A stretch of DNA of 64,000 nt from assembly GCF_004564375.1 (NCBI RefSeq), contig NZ_CP038267.1, positions 1,738,501-1,802,500 on the forward strand, read 5' to 3'. The stretch comes from Nocardioides euryhalodurans (GTDB lineage Bacteria; Actinomycetota; Actinomycetes; Propionibacteriales; Nocardioidaceae). The translations under genes were made by a program, and so were the position numbers. The notes below the pieces were generated by a model. That model saw nothing but the letters and a program-made list of their open reading frames with translations, was not told the origin of the DNA and made no database searches. Below, one piece after another: positions 8,019-16,515 of the stretch (positions are counted from its first letter, which is position 1; the number at the start of each line of letters is the position of its first letter).

Positions 8019-9641
8019 ATGGGCGTCGTCGAGCTCGAGCAGACACGCGCCGCCTTCGACCGTGGTGACTGGGAAGCCGCGTTCGCGGGCTGGTCCGCAG
8101 CCGGCGCCGACGCGCTCACGAGCGCCGACCTCGAGGACCTGGCCACCGCCGCCGAGCTGCTCGGACGCCACGACGACGCGGTCGGCGCCCTGCAGCAGGC
8201 CTTCGTCCGCTGGCAGCAGGCCGGCGACCTCGCCCGCGCGGTCCGGTGCACGTTCCGACTGTCGATGACCACCGCCACCCACGGCGAACCCGCCCTGGCC
8301 GCCGGCTGGACCTCGCGTGCCGAGGGCCTCCTCGAGGAGGTCGACGGCGACGTGCCCGAGCGCGGCTGGGTCGCGTTCCTGCGGATGTTCCGCGCCCTCG
8401 GGACCGGCGCGTACGCCGAGGCCGCCGCTGCCGCCGACGAGGCCACCGAGGTGGGGCGCCGCCACCGGGACGCGGACCTGATCGCGCTGGGCCTGTGCTC
8501 GCAGGGCCGGCTCGCGCTCTACGCCGGTCGGGTCGCGGACGGCCTCGCGCTGCTCGACGAGTCCATGGTCCGCGTCGTCGCCGGCGAGACGTCGCCGATC
8601 ATCGCCGGCCACGTCTACTGCACGGCGATCGAGGGCTGCCAGGAGATCAGCGACTTCGCGCGGATGGCGGAGTGGACCTCCGCACTCGAGCGCTGGTGCG
8701 CGGCGCAGCCCGGGCTGCTCGCCTTCACCGGCCAGTGCGCGGTCCACCGGGGGCAGCTGCTGCGGCAGCGCGGCGAGTGGTCCGCCGCCCTCGACGAGCT
8801 GGAGCTGGCCTCCCGTCGCTACCGGGAGGTCGGCTCCCCGGACGCCGCCGGGCTGGCGGCGTACGAGGCGGGCGACGTGCACCGGCTGCGGGGTGACACG
8901 GACGAGGCCGACGCTGCCTATCAGCGCGCCGCCGACCACGGCTTCGACCCGCAGCCCGGCCTGGCGCTGCTGTGGCTCTCGCGCGGCCGGACGGAGGCGG
9001 CTCGTGGCGCGATCGACCGGCTGCTGGCCGAGGGCGGTCCGGTGCAGCGGTGCCGGGTGCTGCCCGCCGCGGTGGAAGTCCTGGTCGCGTCCGGTGACCT
9101 CGAACGTGCCCGGGAGGCCGCCGTCGAGCTCACCGCCCTGGCCTCGGCATTCGGCTGCGTGTCCCTGGAGGCGATGGCCGCCCAGGCGTCAGGCGCAGTC
9201 GAGCTGGCAGCCGGCGACGCCTCCGGCGCGCTGCCCTACCTGCGCAAGGCACACCAGCTCTGGTCGCGGGCCGAGTCACCCTTCGAACGTGCTCGCGCTC
9301 AGGTGCTGATGGGCCGCGCGCTTCGTGCGGTCGGGGACGACGAGTCGTCGAGGCGTGAGCTCGAAGCAGCGCGGTCGACCTTCCGCCGACTGGGAGCGGC
9401 GCCGGCTGCGGAGGAGGCGTCGTTGCTGCTGGCGCCGGTTGCCCTGCCTGCCGGTCTCACCGCGCGCGAGGTGGAGGTGCTGCGCCTGGTCGCGTCTGGT
9501 CGGAGCAACGCCCAGATCGCCGCCGAGCTGGTGCTCAGCGAGAAGACTGTCGCCCGCCATCTCTCCAACATCTTCGGCAAGCTCGACGTCGGCTCGCGCA
9601 CCGCCGCCACGGCGTACGCGTTCGCGCACGGGCTGGTCTGA
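8019..9641 (+). CDS. LuxR-family transcriptional regulator with TPR-like helical repeats
   Basis: 540 aa. Residues 1 to ~470 are a run of alpha-helical repeats of TPR type ([54 protein letters not shown]). The C-terminal 65 residues are a LuxR helix-turn-helix ([43 protein letters not shown]). It looks like the C-terminal half of a LAL/MalT-type regulator without the N-terminal P-loop ATPase, so a signal may be sensed through protein-protein contacts. GGAGG at 8006-8010 supports ATG 8019, with a GTG at 8016 as alternative. Confidence 0.88.
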   Translation: MGVVELEQTRAAFDRGDWEAAFAGWSAAGADALTSADLEDLATAAELLGRHDDAVGALQQAFVRWQQAGDLARAVRCTFRLSMTTATHGEPALAAGWTSRAEGLLEEVDGDVPERGWVAFLRMFRALGTGAYAEAAAAADEATEVGRRHRDADLIALGLCSQGRLALYAGRVADGLALLDESMVRVVAGETSPIIAGHVYCTAIEGCQEISDFARMAEWTSALERWCAAQPGLLAFTGQCAVHRGQLLRQRGEWSAALDELELASRRYREVGSPDAAGLAAYEAGDVHRLRGDTDEADAAYQRAADHGFDPQPGLALLWLSRGRTEAARGAIDRLLAEGGPVQRCRVLPAAVEVLVASGDLERAREAAVELTALASAFGCVSLEAMAAQASGAVELAAGDASGALPYLRKAHQLWSRAESPFERARAQVLMGRALRAVGDDESSRRELEAARSTFRRLGAAPAAEEASLLLAPVALPAGLTAREVEVLRLVASGRSNAQIAAELVLSEKTVARHLSNIFGKLDVGSRTAATAYAFAHGLV

Positions 9642-9700
9642 GCCCTGCTGCCTGTGGACGACCTTTCGCGCTACTCGGCGATCGGGAGCAGGGTGGCCGC

Positions 9701-10120
9701 ATGACCTTCCAACCGACGATCCGATCCCAAGCCGACCTCGAGGCCGCCTGGCGCACGTTGATGGAACCTCTCGGCTTCGCCTCGCACAGCGTCTGGATGA
9801 TGCTGATCGACGCCGGCGACCGACCGATCCCGCAGCTGACGAAGATCGACGAGGCCGAGGACGCGCCCACCGATGCCGAGCTCGCCGGGCTGGCCGACGT
9901 GCTCACGACCGTGCAGGCCGAGTTCGCTCCCGGCGGCCAGGTGGCGTTCCTCCGCAGCCGGCCGGGCAGCGGCGGACTCACCGCCGTGGACCGCGCCTGG
10001 GCCTCGGCGCTCTACGAGGTCGGTCGGCTCACAGGTATCCCCGTCGCCGTGGTCCACCGGGCGTGCGACGTCGACCTTGTGCCGGTCCCGATGGACGAGG
10101 GGCTGGCGAAGGGCGCCTGA
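9701..10120 (+). CDS. Conserved hypothetical protein (139 aa)
   Basis: Starts MTFQPTIRSQADLEAAWRTLMEPLGFASHSVWMMLIDAGDRPIP (read in pieces), a small alpha/beta protein. I recognise this as a common actinobacterial hypothetical, but no function is known to me. There is no signal peptide or membrane segment. The Asp/Glu-rich middle (KIDEAEDAPTDAELAGL) and a C-terminal half with the VDRAWASALYEVGRLTGIPV stretch may form a single domain. It follows the LuxR regulator by 59 bases in the same direction. Confidence 0.65.
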   Translation: MTFQPTIRSQADLEAAWRTLMEPLGFASHSVWMMLIDAGDRPIPQLTKIDEAEDAPTDAELAGLADVLTTVQAEFAPGGQVAFLRSRPGSGGLTAVDRAWASALYEVGRLTGIPVAVVHRACDVDLVPVPMDEGLAKGA

Positions 10121-10134
10121 CCGGTCGGCTCACC

Positions 10135-10316
10135 TCAGAGCCTGAACGCGTGACCGCATGCTCGGCACGCGTGTTCGGGCGGGTCAGCCGGGAGGACGCA
10201 CCCACCGAGGACGACGTCCTGCCGTTCCATCTCGTCGGGCAGCGGCATCCCCACTCGATCGGAACCGCTGCCCGCTCGCCGCCCTCCGGGCAGATCGTCG
10301 GCCTCGCCACGGTCAC
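10135..10316 (-). pseudogene. Small zinc-ribbon protein gene, frameshifted
   Basis: Two frames together spell one small protein. From GTG 10316 the first frame reads VTVARPTICPEGGERAAVPIEWG. After the C-run at 10249-10252 the next frame continues MPLPDEMERQDVVLGGCV and then PPEHACRACGHAFRL, with a stop at 10135. The LGGC...CRACG ending is typical of a common small actinobacterial zinc-ribbon protein. Adding one base in the run restores a single ~60-residue frame. The start overlaps the stop of the helicase remnant as GTGA, so the two were once coupled. The lesion is either a real mutation or a homopolymer sequencing error. Confidence 0.6.
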
Positions 10317-10852
10317 CGACCTCCGAGCCCGAGTCGTTCGGCCACCGCCGGCCCGCCGATCTCCCGCACCACGTCGGGATCACCCACGACGATGAGCTGG
10401 TCGGTCGCGCGGGACATGCCGACGTAGAGCTTCTCGCGCGAGCGGTCGACGGCCCCTTGCTCGTTGACGCAGAGGACGACGGCAGGCCGCTCGAGCCCCT
10501 TGCAGCCGAGGACGTGCCCGTAGAAGACGTCGTCGTCCCAGTACGTCCGCCAGTAGCCGACCTGGCCCCGTGAATCGGCGAGCTCGACCTGGACGTTGTG
10601 CCGCTTGCCGGTCGTGAGCAGCGCGATGTTGCCGGGCGACCAGCCGGCGTCGAGCAGGATCTCGATCGCGTCGTCGGCGACGTCTACCGGATCCTCCCCG
10701 GCGGGGATGAAGTGGACGTCGACGCCCTCCCCACCGCGTGACGTCATCCGGGTGGGCGCGAGCGGGCCGAACGCCTGATGGATCTGCCGTGTGTTCCGGA
10801 GGGAACCGGACCAGTCGCTACACGTCCATCGGCCGACCAGAAGCTCTACGGA
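10313..10852 (-). pseudogene. 3' remnant of a UvrD/Rep-like superfamily I helicase
   Basis: The open stretch encodes the C-terminal end of a superfamily I helicase. LRNTRQI starts near 10801, then FGPLAPTRM, VLGCKGLERPAVVLCVN and finally YVGMSRATDQLIVVGDP, which is motif VI of UvrD-type enzymes. The ATPase motifs (Walker A, DEXX) that should lie upstream are absent: the frame meets a TAG at 10853-10855 and then IS-like sequence. An internal ATG at 10747 could start a 144-aa peptide, but it would lack ATPase motifs. I conclude that the 5' part of a helicase gene was lost, probably by transposition or deletion. Confidence 0.75.
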
Positions 10853-10869
10853 CTAGATGGTCAACACCG

Positions 10870-10960
10870 AACTTGCAATGTCCGAAGTGGCCGCATCTGG
10901 GACATTCCTGTCCGAGACTGGGACATTCGTGGCTAGGCCACCCGGGACATTGCGTGGCCG
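10870..10960. mobile_element. Probable remnant of an insertion-sequence end
   Basis: No gene is present. The stretch has three GGGACATT units (near 10899, 10920 and 10944) and TGTCCGA motifs in opposite orientation at 10880 and 10910. This reminds me of the end sequences of IS481-type elements, which repeat TGTCC/GGGACA. It lies exactly where the helicase remnant loses homology. There is no transposase in the window, so this would be a solo end. The assignment to a family is from memory and needs a database comparison. Confidence 0.35.
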
Positions 10961-10966
10961 TTCACA

Positions 10967-13849
10967 TCAGCTGCAGCCGGAGGTGCTGCCGCAGCCTTCA
11001 CACACGTAGCACGAGCCAGCCGGCCGCATCTTGGTCCCGCAGGTCATGCAGAGCGGGGAGTCGACGGCGTGGCCGGTGATCTGCTCGAGGAGCTCGGCGC
11101 TCGTGTGGGCCTGCTTCTTGGGCTCCTGTCCTGCCTCCGCTGCGGGGGTCTCGAGGCTCGGCGCCGGGGCGCCTCGCACCTCGACCACCGGGGACACCTC
11201 GACCTCCGAGGACGGGGCCTCCAGGAGCTCGGCGGCGGAGCCGGTCTCCTCGACCGGGTCGTAGGAGCCGGTCTCGAGGTAGCGCTGGCGCTCCTCGGCG
11301 GAGTAGATGCCCAGGGCCGCGCGCTTGTCGAAGGGCAGGTAGTCCAGGGCCAGGCGGCGGAAGATGTAGTCCATGATCGACTGGCTCATCCGCACGTCGG
11401 GGTCGTCGGTCAGGCCGGCGGGCTCGAAGCGCAGGTTGGAGAACTTCGAGACGTACGTCTCCAGGGGCACGCCGTACTGGAGCCCGATCGAGACCGCGAT
11501 CGAGAAGGCGTCCATCACGCCGGCCAGGGTCGAGCCCTGCTTGCCCAGCTTGAGGAACACCTCGCCCAGCTCGCCGTCGTCGTGGGCGCCGGAGGTCATG
11601 TAGCCCTCGGCACCGCCGACCGTGAAGCTCGTGGTCCGCGAGACCCGCGACTTCGGGAGCCGCTTGCGGGTGGGGGCGTAGACGATCTTCTCGACCACCT
11701 TGGTCTCGACAGCCTCGGCGTCCTGCTTCGAGACGTTGGAGTCGGTGCCCTTGTTCTCGCCCTTGCCGCTCGACATCGGCTGGCCGACCTTGCAGTTGTC
11801 GCGGTAGACGGCCGTCGCCTTGAGGCCGAGCTTCCATGACTGCAGGTAGATGTCCTCGATCTCCTCGATCGTGGCCGACTCCGGCAGGTTCACCGTCTTG
11901 GAGATCGCGCCGGACAGGAACGGCTGGCAGGCCGCCATCATCCGCACGTGGCCCATCGGCTTGAGCGAGCGGGCGCCCATCGCGGTGTCGAAGACCTCGT
12001 AGTGCTCGGTCTTGAGGCCCGGCGCGTCGATGACGTGGCCGTTCTCGGCGATGTAGGCGACGATCGCCTCGACCTGCTCGGGCTGGTAGCCGAGCTTGGT
12101 CAGCGCCCGCGGGATGGTCTGGTTGACGATCTGCATCGAGCCGCCGCCGACCAGCTTCTTGAACTTCACGAGGCTGAAGTCGGGCTCGATGCCGGTGGTG
12201 TCGCAGTCCATCATGAAGCCGATGGTCCCGGTCGGCGCGAGCACCGAGGCCTGGGCGTTGCGGAAGCCGTGCTTCTCGCCGCCCTTGATCACGTCGGCCC
12301 ACGCCTTGGTCGCGAGCTTGTGGACCTGTGCGTCGGCGACGTGCATCGTCCGGATCGTGTCGTTGGCCGCCTGGTGCTTGCGCATCACGCGCTTGTGGGC
12401 CTCGGCGTTGCGGGCGTAGCCGGCGTACGGGCCGACGACGCCGGCGATCTCGGCCGAGCGGGCGTAGGAGACACCGGTCATCAGCGAGGTGATGGTCGCA
12501 GCCATCGAGCGGCCGCCGTCGGAGTCGTAGCCGAGGCCCATCGCCATCAGCAGCGCGCCGAGGTTGGCGTAGCCGATGCCGAGCTGGCGGTAGTCACGCG
12601 TGGTGTCGCCGATCGCCTCGGTCGGGAAGTCGGCGAAGCAGATCGAGATGTCCATCGCGGTGATGATCACCGTGACGGCCTTCGCGAACAGCTCGGCGTC
12701 GAAGGTGTCGTCGTCCTTGAGGAACTTCAGCAGGTTCAGCGACGCCAGGTTGCACGAGGAGTTGTCGAGCGACATGTATTCCGAGCACGGGTTGGACGCA
12801 GTGATCCGGCCCGTCTCCGGGTTGGTGTGCCAGTCGTTGATGGTGTCGTCGTACTGCAACCCCGGGTCGGCACACTCCCACGCGGCCTTGCTGATCTTGG
12901 TGAAGAGCTCGCGGGCGTCGACGCGCTCGATCTCCTCGCCGTGCTTGCGACCGCGCAGCGCGAAGTCGGTGCCTTCCTCGACCGCCCGCATGAACTCGTC
13001 GCTGACACGGACCGAGTTGTTGGCGTTCTGGTACTGCACCGAGGTGATGTCGGCGCCGCCGAGGTCCATGTCGAAGCCGGCGTCGCGCAGCGCGCGGATC
13101 TTGTCCTCCTCGCGCGCCTTGGTCTCGACGAACTCCACGATGTCGGGGTGGTCGACGTCGAGGACGACCATCTTGGCCGCACGACGGGTCGCGCCACCGG
13201 ACTTGATGGTGCCCGCGGAGGCGTCGGCACCGCGCATGAAGGAGACCGGGCCGGAGGCGGTGCCGCCGGAGGAGAGCAGCTCCTTGGAGGAGCGGATGCG
13301 GGAGAGGTTCAGGCCGGCACCGGAGCCGCCCTTGAAGATGAAGCCCTCCTCCTTGTACCAGTTGAGGATCGAGTCCATGGAGTCGTCGACCGAGAGGATG
13401 AAGCAGGCGGAGACCTGCTGCGGCGACTGCGTACCGACGTTGAACCAGACGGGCGAGTTGAACGAGAAGTACTGGTGGACCAGCAGCCAGGTGAGCTCGT
13501 GCTCGAAGAGCTCGGCGTCGGCCTCGGTCGCGAAGTAGCCGTGGTCCTCGCCGCCCTTGCGGTACGTCGTCACGACCCGGTCGATGAGCTCCTTGAGGCT
13601 CTGCTCGCGGGCCTCGGTGCCGACGGCGCCGCGGAAGTACTTGGTGGTGACGATCGTGGAGGCGTTGACGCTCCAGAAGTCGGGGTACTCGACACCGCGC
13701 TGCTCGAAGACGGTCTCGCCGGTCTTCCAGTTGGTCTGGACGACGTCGCGACGCTCCCAGGTGATCTCGTCGTAGGGGTGCACACCCTCGGTGCTGAAGA
13801 CCCGCTCGATCTTCACTCCGGTCCGTGCGCCGCTGACAGTCTCCGTCAT
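10967..13849 (-). CDS. nrdJ: Vitamin B12-dependent (class II) ribonucleotide reductase
   Basis: 960 aa, the usual size of actinobacterial NrdJ. It makes deoxyribonucleotides using adenosylcobalamin. Family signatures include SACFILSVDDSMDSILNW, GSGAGLNLSRIRSS, NPCSEYMSLDNSSCNLASLNL and ASVLAPTGTIGFMMDCDTTGIEPDF, and the C-terminal cysteine ribbon CMTCGTKMRP...CYVCEGCGSTSGCS. ATG 13849 has a GGGGAG ribosome site. It lies downstream of nrdR in one operon. Unusually, the linker before the C-terminal ribbon (VVEVRGAPAPSLETP) is encoded by a copy of a dispersed repeat (11145-11186) that also occurs beside dapF. Confidence 0.97.
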   Translation of the reverse strand: MTETVSGARTGVKIERVFSTEGVHPYDEITWERRDVVQTNWKTGETVFEQRGVEYPDFWSVNASTIVTTKYFRGAVGTEAREQSLKELIDRVVTTYRKGGEDHGYFATEADAELFEHELTWLLVHQYFSFNSPVWFNVGTQSPQQVSACFILSVDDSMDSILNWYKEEGFIFKGGSGAGLNLSRIRSSKELLSSGGTASGPVSFMRGADASAGTIKSGGATRRAAKMVVLDVDHPDIVEFVETKAREEDKIRALRDAGFDMDLGGADITSVQYQNANNSVRVSDEFMRAVEEGTDFALRGRKHGEEIERVDARELFTKISKAAWECADPGLQYDDTINDWHTNPETGRITASNPCSEYMSLDNSSCNLASLNLLKFLKDDDTFDAELFAKAVTVIITAMDISICFADFPTEAIGDTTRDYRQLGIGYANLGALLMAMGLGYDSDGGRSMAATITSLMTGVSYARSAEIAGVVGPYAGYARNAEAHKRVMRKHQAANDTIRTMHVADAQVHKLATKAWADVIKGGEKHGFRNAQASVLAPTGTIGFMMDCDTTGIEPDFSLVKFKKLVGGGSMQIVNQTIPRALTKLGYQPEQVEAIVAYIAENGHVIDAPGLKTEHYEVFDTAMGARSLKPMGHVRMMAACQPFLSGAISKTVNLPESATIEEIEDIYLQSWKLGLKATAVYRDNCKVGQPMSSGKGENKGTDSNVSKQDAEAVETKVVEKIVYAPTRKRLPKSRVSRTTSFTVGGAEGYMTSGAHDDGELGEVFLKLGKQGSTLAGVMDAFSIAVSIGLQYGVPLETYVSKFSNLRFEPAGLTDDPDVRMSQSIMDYIFRRLALDYLPFDKRAALGIYSAEERQRYLETGSYDPVEETGSAAELLEAPSSEVEVSPVVEVRGAPAPSLETPAAEAGQEPKKQAHTSAELLEQITGHAVDSPLCMTCGTKMRPAGSCYVCEGCGSTSGCS
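11145..11186 (-). repeat. Dispersed repeat unit inside nrdJ
   Basis: On the + strand this reads GGGGTCTCGAGGCTC, 16 other bases, then GCACCTCGACC. The same two blocks with the same 16-base spacing occur inverted at 40436-40476, and with a 17-base spacing at 40307-40349. In nrdJ the unit keeps the reading frame and encodes the linker VEVRGAPAPSLETP. Confidence 0.7.
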
Positions 13850-13932
13850 GTTGGGTGCTCCCCTGTTCCCTGGTGGTGGTGTTCTTCTCCGATGATGGCT
13901 CTCGCCACCGACACTTCTGCTGTTGCTTGGTG

Positions 13933-13974
13933 GGGCCCGGCGCACGCAGCTTCCCCACTACGCACGCCGGGCCC
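13933..13974 (-). terminator. GC-rich hairpin between nrdR and nrdJ
   Basis: A perfect 10-bp inverted repeat (GGGCCCGGCG at 13933-13942, CGCCGGGCCC at 13965-13974) starts 9 bases after the nrdR stop. No U-run follows on the transcribed strand. It may be a partial terminator or an RNA-processing hairpin that sets the nrdR:nrdJ ratio rather than a full stop. That function is inferred. Confidence 0.45.
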
Positions 13975-13982
13975 GTCTGGGG

Positions 13983-14465
13983 TCAGCCCGTGGGCTGAGG
14001 TTGTGGCGCGGACGCTCGCTCGGCGCGGAGCATCGTGATCTCGGCCTCGAAGTCGGCAGCCGACTCGAAGGCGCGGTAGACGCTCGCGAAGCGGAGGTAG
14101 GCGACCTCGTCGAGCTCGCGCAGCGGGCCGAGGATGGCCAGCCCGACCTCGTGGGCCGGGAACTCGGCGGACCCGCTGAGCCGCAGCGCGTCCTCGACCT
14201 GCTGGCCCAGGCACGCCAGGTCGTCCTCGGAGACCGGGCGGCCCTTGCAGGCCTTGCGGACGCCGGCGACGGCCTTCTCGCGGTTGAACGGCTCGGTGGC
14301 CCCGGACCGCTTCATCACGGTGAGCTGCATCAGCTCCACGGTGGTGAACCGCTTGCCGCAGCTCTCCGCCGCACACGTACGCCGGCGGCGGATCGCGCTG
14401 CCGTCCTCGGAGACGCGCGAGTCGACGACCCGGGTGTCGGTGCTGCGGCAGTAGGGGCAGTGCAT
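13983..14465 (-). CDS. nrdR: Transcriptional repressor NrdR
   Basis: 160 aa. N-terminal zinc ribbon with Cys3, Cys6, Cys31 and Cys36 ([18 protein letters not shown] ... [15 protein letters not shown]), followed by an ATP-cone domain ([29 protein letters not shown]). NrdR senses the ATP/dATP balance and represses ribonucleotide reductase genes by binding NrdR boxes. It is the first gene of the nrdR-nrdJ operon. Three ACTAGWTGT boxes upstream suggest autoregulation. The length and every signature are standard. Confidence 0.97.
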   Translation of the reverse strand: MHCPYCRSTDTRVVDSRVSEDGSAIRRRRTCAAESCGKRFTTVELMQLTVMKRSGATEPFNREKAVAGVRKACKGRPVSEDDLACLGQQVEDALRLSGSAEFPAHEVGLAILGPLRELDEVAYLRFASVYRAFESAADFEAEITMLRAERASAPQPQPTG

Positions 14466-14880
14466 CGCGGCCTCCTCTCGGCGTCTGGCGGGTCGACAAG
14501 GACACCCTCTGGCGGGGTGTCGGCCTGTGGATCCGGGGTTGTTTCCTGTGGACTAGTTGTCACGTGCTGTGCACCACACACCTGGCCCCTGTGGACTAGA
14601 TGTGGAGAACCACACCGGTGTAACTACTAGATGTTGTGGTAACCGTACGCCCCGGTCCTACGGCCGCGCAAGCGAACCCGACAATGATTCCAACGCTTTT
14701 CGGGGTGGGATCCATCCGCGCAGGTCAGGGCCCCTGCGAGGCCTCCGCGACCGGCGTGTCGGAGCCTGCGGAAACCACCCGGTGGCCTGTTCAGACCACC
14801 CGTTCCGGACCATTGCCGGGCCTAGCACGCGGGCGTAGCGTGGACGAGTTCGGGAGATCGAGCCACCCCGGGGGGACACC
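14466..14880. other. 415-bp intergenic region
   Basis: The nrdR-proximal half holds three NrdR-box-like repeats and three CCTGTGGA motifs (near 14524, 14545 and 14588). The half near the 14881 gene shows no clear element beyond a GC-rich leader, and I see no coding sequence in either half. Promoters for both divergent transcripts must lie here. Confidence 0.6.
14545..14634 (-). promoter_or_regulatory. Tandem NrdR boxes upstream of nrdR
   Basis: ACTAGTTGT (14552-14560), ACTAGATGT (14595-14603) and ACTAGATGT (14626-14634) repeat at 43 and 31 bases, close to four and three helical turns. The core resembles half of the ACACWATATATWGTGT NrdR consensus. Two copies extend to CCTGTGGACTAG. Paired boxes about three turns apart are typical of NrdR targets. 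Confidence 0.65.
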
Positions 14881-16515
14881 ATGGCCGACCCACCACTCAT
14901 CCAGCTCGAACCTGGTGGCACCGCACCCGTCGTCCGTTACGACATCCCCGAGCCGACGGGCTACGAGGGCAAGAACTTCATCCGGCTCGACTTCGAGGAC
15001 GACGTCTTCACCCAGGCCGCCCGCGCGGCCCAGCCGGTCTCGCGTGCCACCCCGCTGGAGAACCAGTCGACCGACCAGGTCCGCACCGAGGTGGCGGCGT
15101 ACCTCCGGACGGGGAGCTCGCGTCGCTCCGAGCTGCCGTCGCTGCCGGTGACCGTCGCGATGCGGCCGGCCGGCGACACCCCGCTCCCTCCCCCACCCGA
15201 CATCGACGACGACGTCCTCGACGGCATCGCCGACCAGGTCGCGCAGGGCTTCCACGTCGTCAAGGGCGTCGACCTCTTCGGCAGCCCGCTCATCACCACC
15301 GTCCCGGTGCCGCCGCAGCCCGACCCCCACCTCTACCTCGTCGAGACGCTGCGCATGACCTCGTTCCTCGGCGACTACGGGGCGGGGCGGATCGTGAAGA
15401 CGTTCACCCTGCTCCCGGGCGAGGTCACCAAGATCAGCGTGAAGACCTACCGCCAGCGCGAGAGCACCCGCAAGGACGCCTCGAGCGTGCTCGACTCGCT
15501 CACCCAGGAGAGCGCGACCGACCTCGAGAAGTCGCTGACGACCGAGCAGTCGGACCAGCGCTCCTTCCAGCAGACCAAGGAGTACTACGCCGACGCCGAG
15601 GCCAGCGCCGGGTGGGGCTGGGGCAGCGCGAGCGTGAAGGCGGGCGTCAAGGGCTCGACCAACGCCGCCCGCGAGGAGTCGGTCAAGAACGTCTCCAACG
15701 CGACCGAGAAACACTCCGCCCGCGCCTCGGCGAAGCGCGAGGTCGAGATCAACACCAGCTACGAGGTCACCGACAAGGAGGGCGAGGAGCTGGCCACCGA
15801 GCGGCAGGTCGAGAACATCAACCTCTCCCGCACGCTCAACTTCGTCTTCCGGCAGATGAACCAGGAGTTCGTGACGTTCCTCCACCTGACCGACGTCCGG
15901 ATCGGCTACTTCGACGGCCACGGGTCCTCGCGTCGCGAGTACCCGTTGTCCGGGCTCGAGCAGCTGCTGGCCGAGGTCGTCGACCCGGCCCACCGCGGAC
16001 CGGTCCGCGACGTGATCCTCGAGCAGCTCTCCGCCGTACGGAACCGTGACGGCGTGCCGATCGACGTCGTCGACGAGGTCGAGGTCACCCCCGGCGACGT
16101 CTATCGCCGGTTCGACACCGAGCTGACGGCCGGCTTCACCGACGAGCGCGGCAGGTCGTACGAGGTCCCCGGCGTGCTGCTGAAGGTCGACCGGCGGGTG
16201 ATGCGCACCGAGGGCGTCATCGTCGAGGCGCTGCTCGGCAACGGTCCGGCCCTCGACGGTTACGCCGAGCAGCTCCAGCAGCTCGAGGTCGAGCGCCGGG
16301 AGGCCGAGGTCGCCAAGGAGCAGGCGCAGGCCGCACAGGTGGCTCTCGTCAACCAGGTGATCGATGCGGGGGACGAGACCAAGGGCGCCATCGCTGCGCA
16401 GCTGCTGGGGTGCACCTTCGGGTGTCACTGCTGCTGCTGTGCGGACGACAGTGCGCCCGCGGGTGGGAGCGGCGGTGTCTCCCCCGGGCCCGCCGTTCCT
16501 GCCCCCCAGCCATGA
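14881..16515 (+). CDS. Unknown 544-aa protein with coiled coil and polycysteine tail
   Basis: I do not recognise the family. Residues 1-160 are mixed and proline-rich. A long charged region follows (RESTRKDASSVLDSLTQES, TDLEKSLTTEQSDQ), then an odd Gly/Trp island GWGWGSASVKAGVKGS at residues 244-259 and an alpha-beta region to ~455. Residues 460-500 form a coiled coil (YAEQLQQLEVERREAEVAKE). The C-terminus holds six cysteines in ten residues (CTFGCHCCCC) before a Gly/Pro tail. There is no signal peptide. It overlaps the next gene by 4 bases (ATGA), so the two are translationally coupled. The Cys cluster could bind metal or be lipid- or disulfide-modified; this is inference. Confidence 0.75.
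   Translation: MADPPLIQLEPGGTAPVVRYDIPEPTGYEGKNFIRLDFEDDVFTQAARAAQPVSRATPLENQSTDQVRTEVAAYLRTGSSRRSELPSLPVTVAMRPAGDTPLPPPPDIDDDVLDGIADQVAQGFHVVKGVDLFGSPLITTVPVPPQPDPHLYLVETLRMTSFLGDYGAGRIVKTFTLLPGEVTKISVKTYRQRESTRKDASSVLDSLTQESATDLEKSLTTEQSDQRSFQQTKEYYADAEASAGWGWGSASVKAGVKGSTNAAREESVKNVSNATEKHSARASAKREVEINTSYEVTDKEGEELATERQVENINLSRTLNFVFRQMNQEFVTFLHLTDVRIGYFDGHGSSRREYPLSGLEQLLAEVVDPAHRGPVRDVILEQLSAVRNRDGVPIDVVDEVEVTPGDVYRRFDTELTAGFTDERGRSYEVPGVLLKVDRRVMRTEGVIVEALLGNGPALDGYAEQLQQLEVERREAEVAKEQAQAAQVALVNQVIDAGDETKGAIAAQLLGCTFGCHCCCCADDSAPAGGSGGVSPGPAVPAPQP

Noticed and set aside
11948..14038. Long open frame opposite nrdJ
   Set aside because: It mirrors a certain gene; the predicted protein is repetitive and Asp/Arg/Val-rich without any motif.
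14791..16428. 545-aa open frame antisense to the polycysteine protein
   Set aside because: High GC opens long antisense frames; the forward frame has clear codon bias, a coupled partner and a coiled coil, while the antisense protein is a low-complexity Arg/Gly/Leu shadow.
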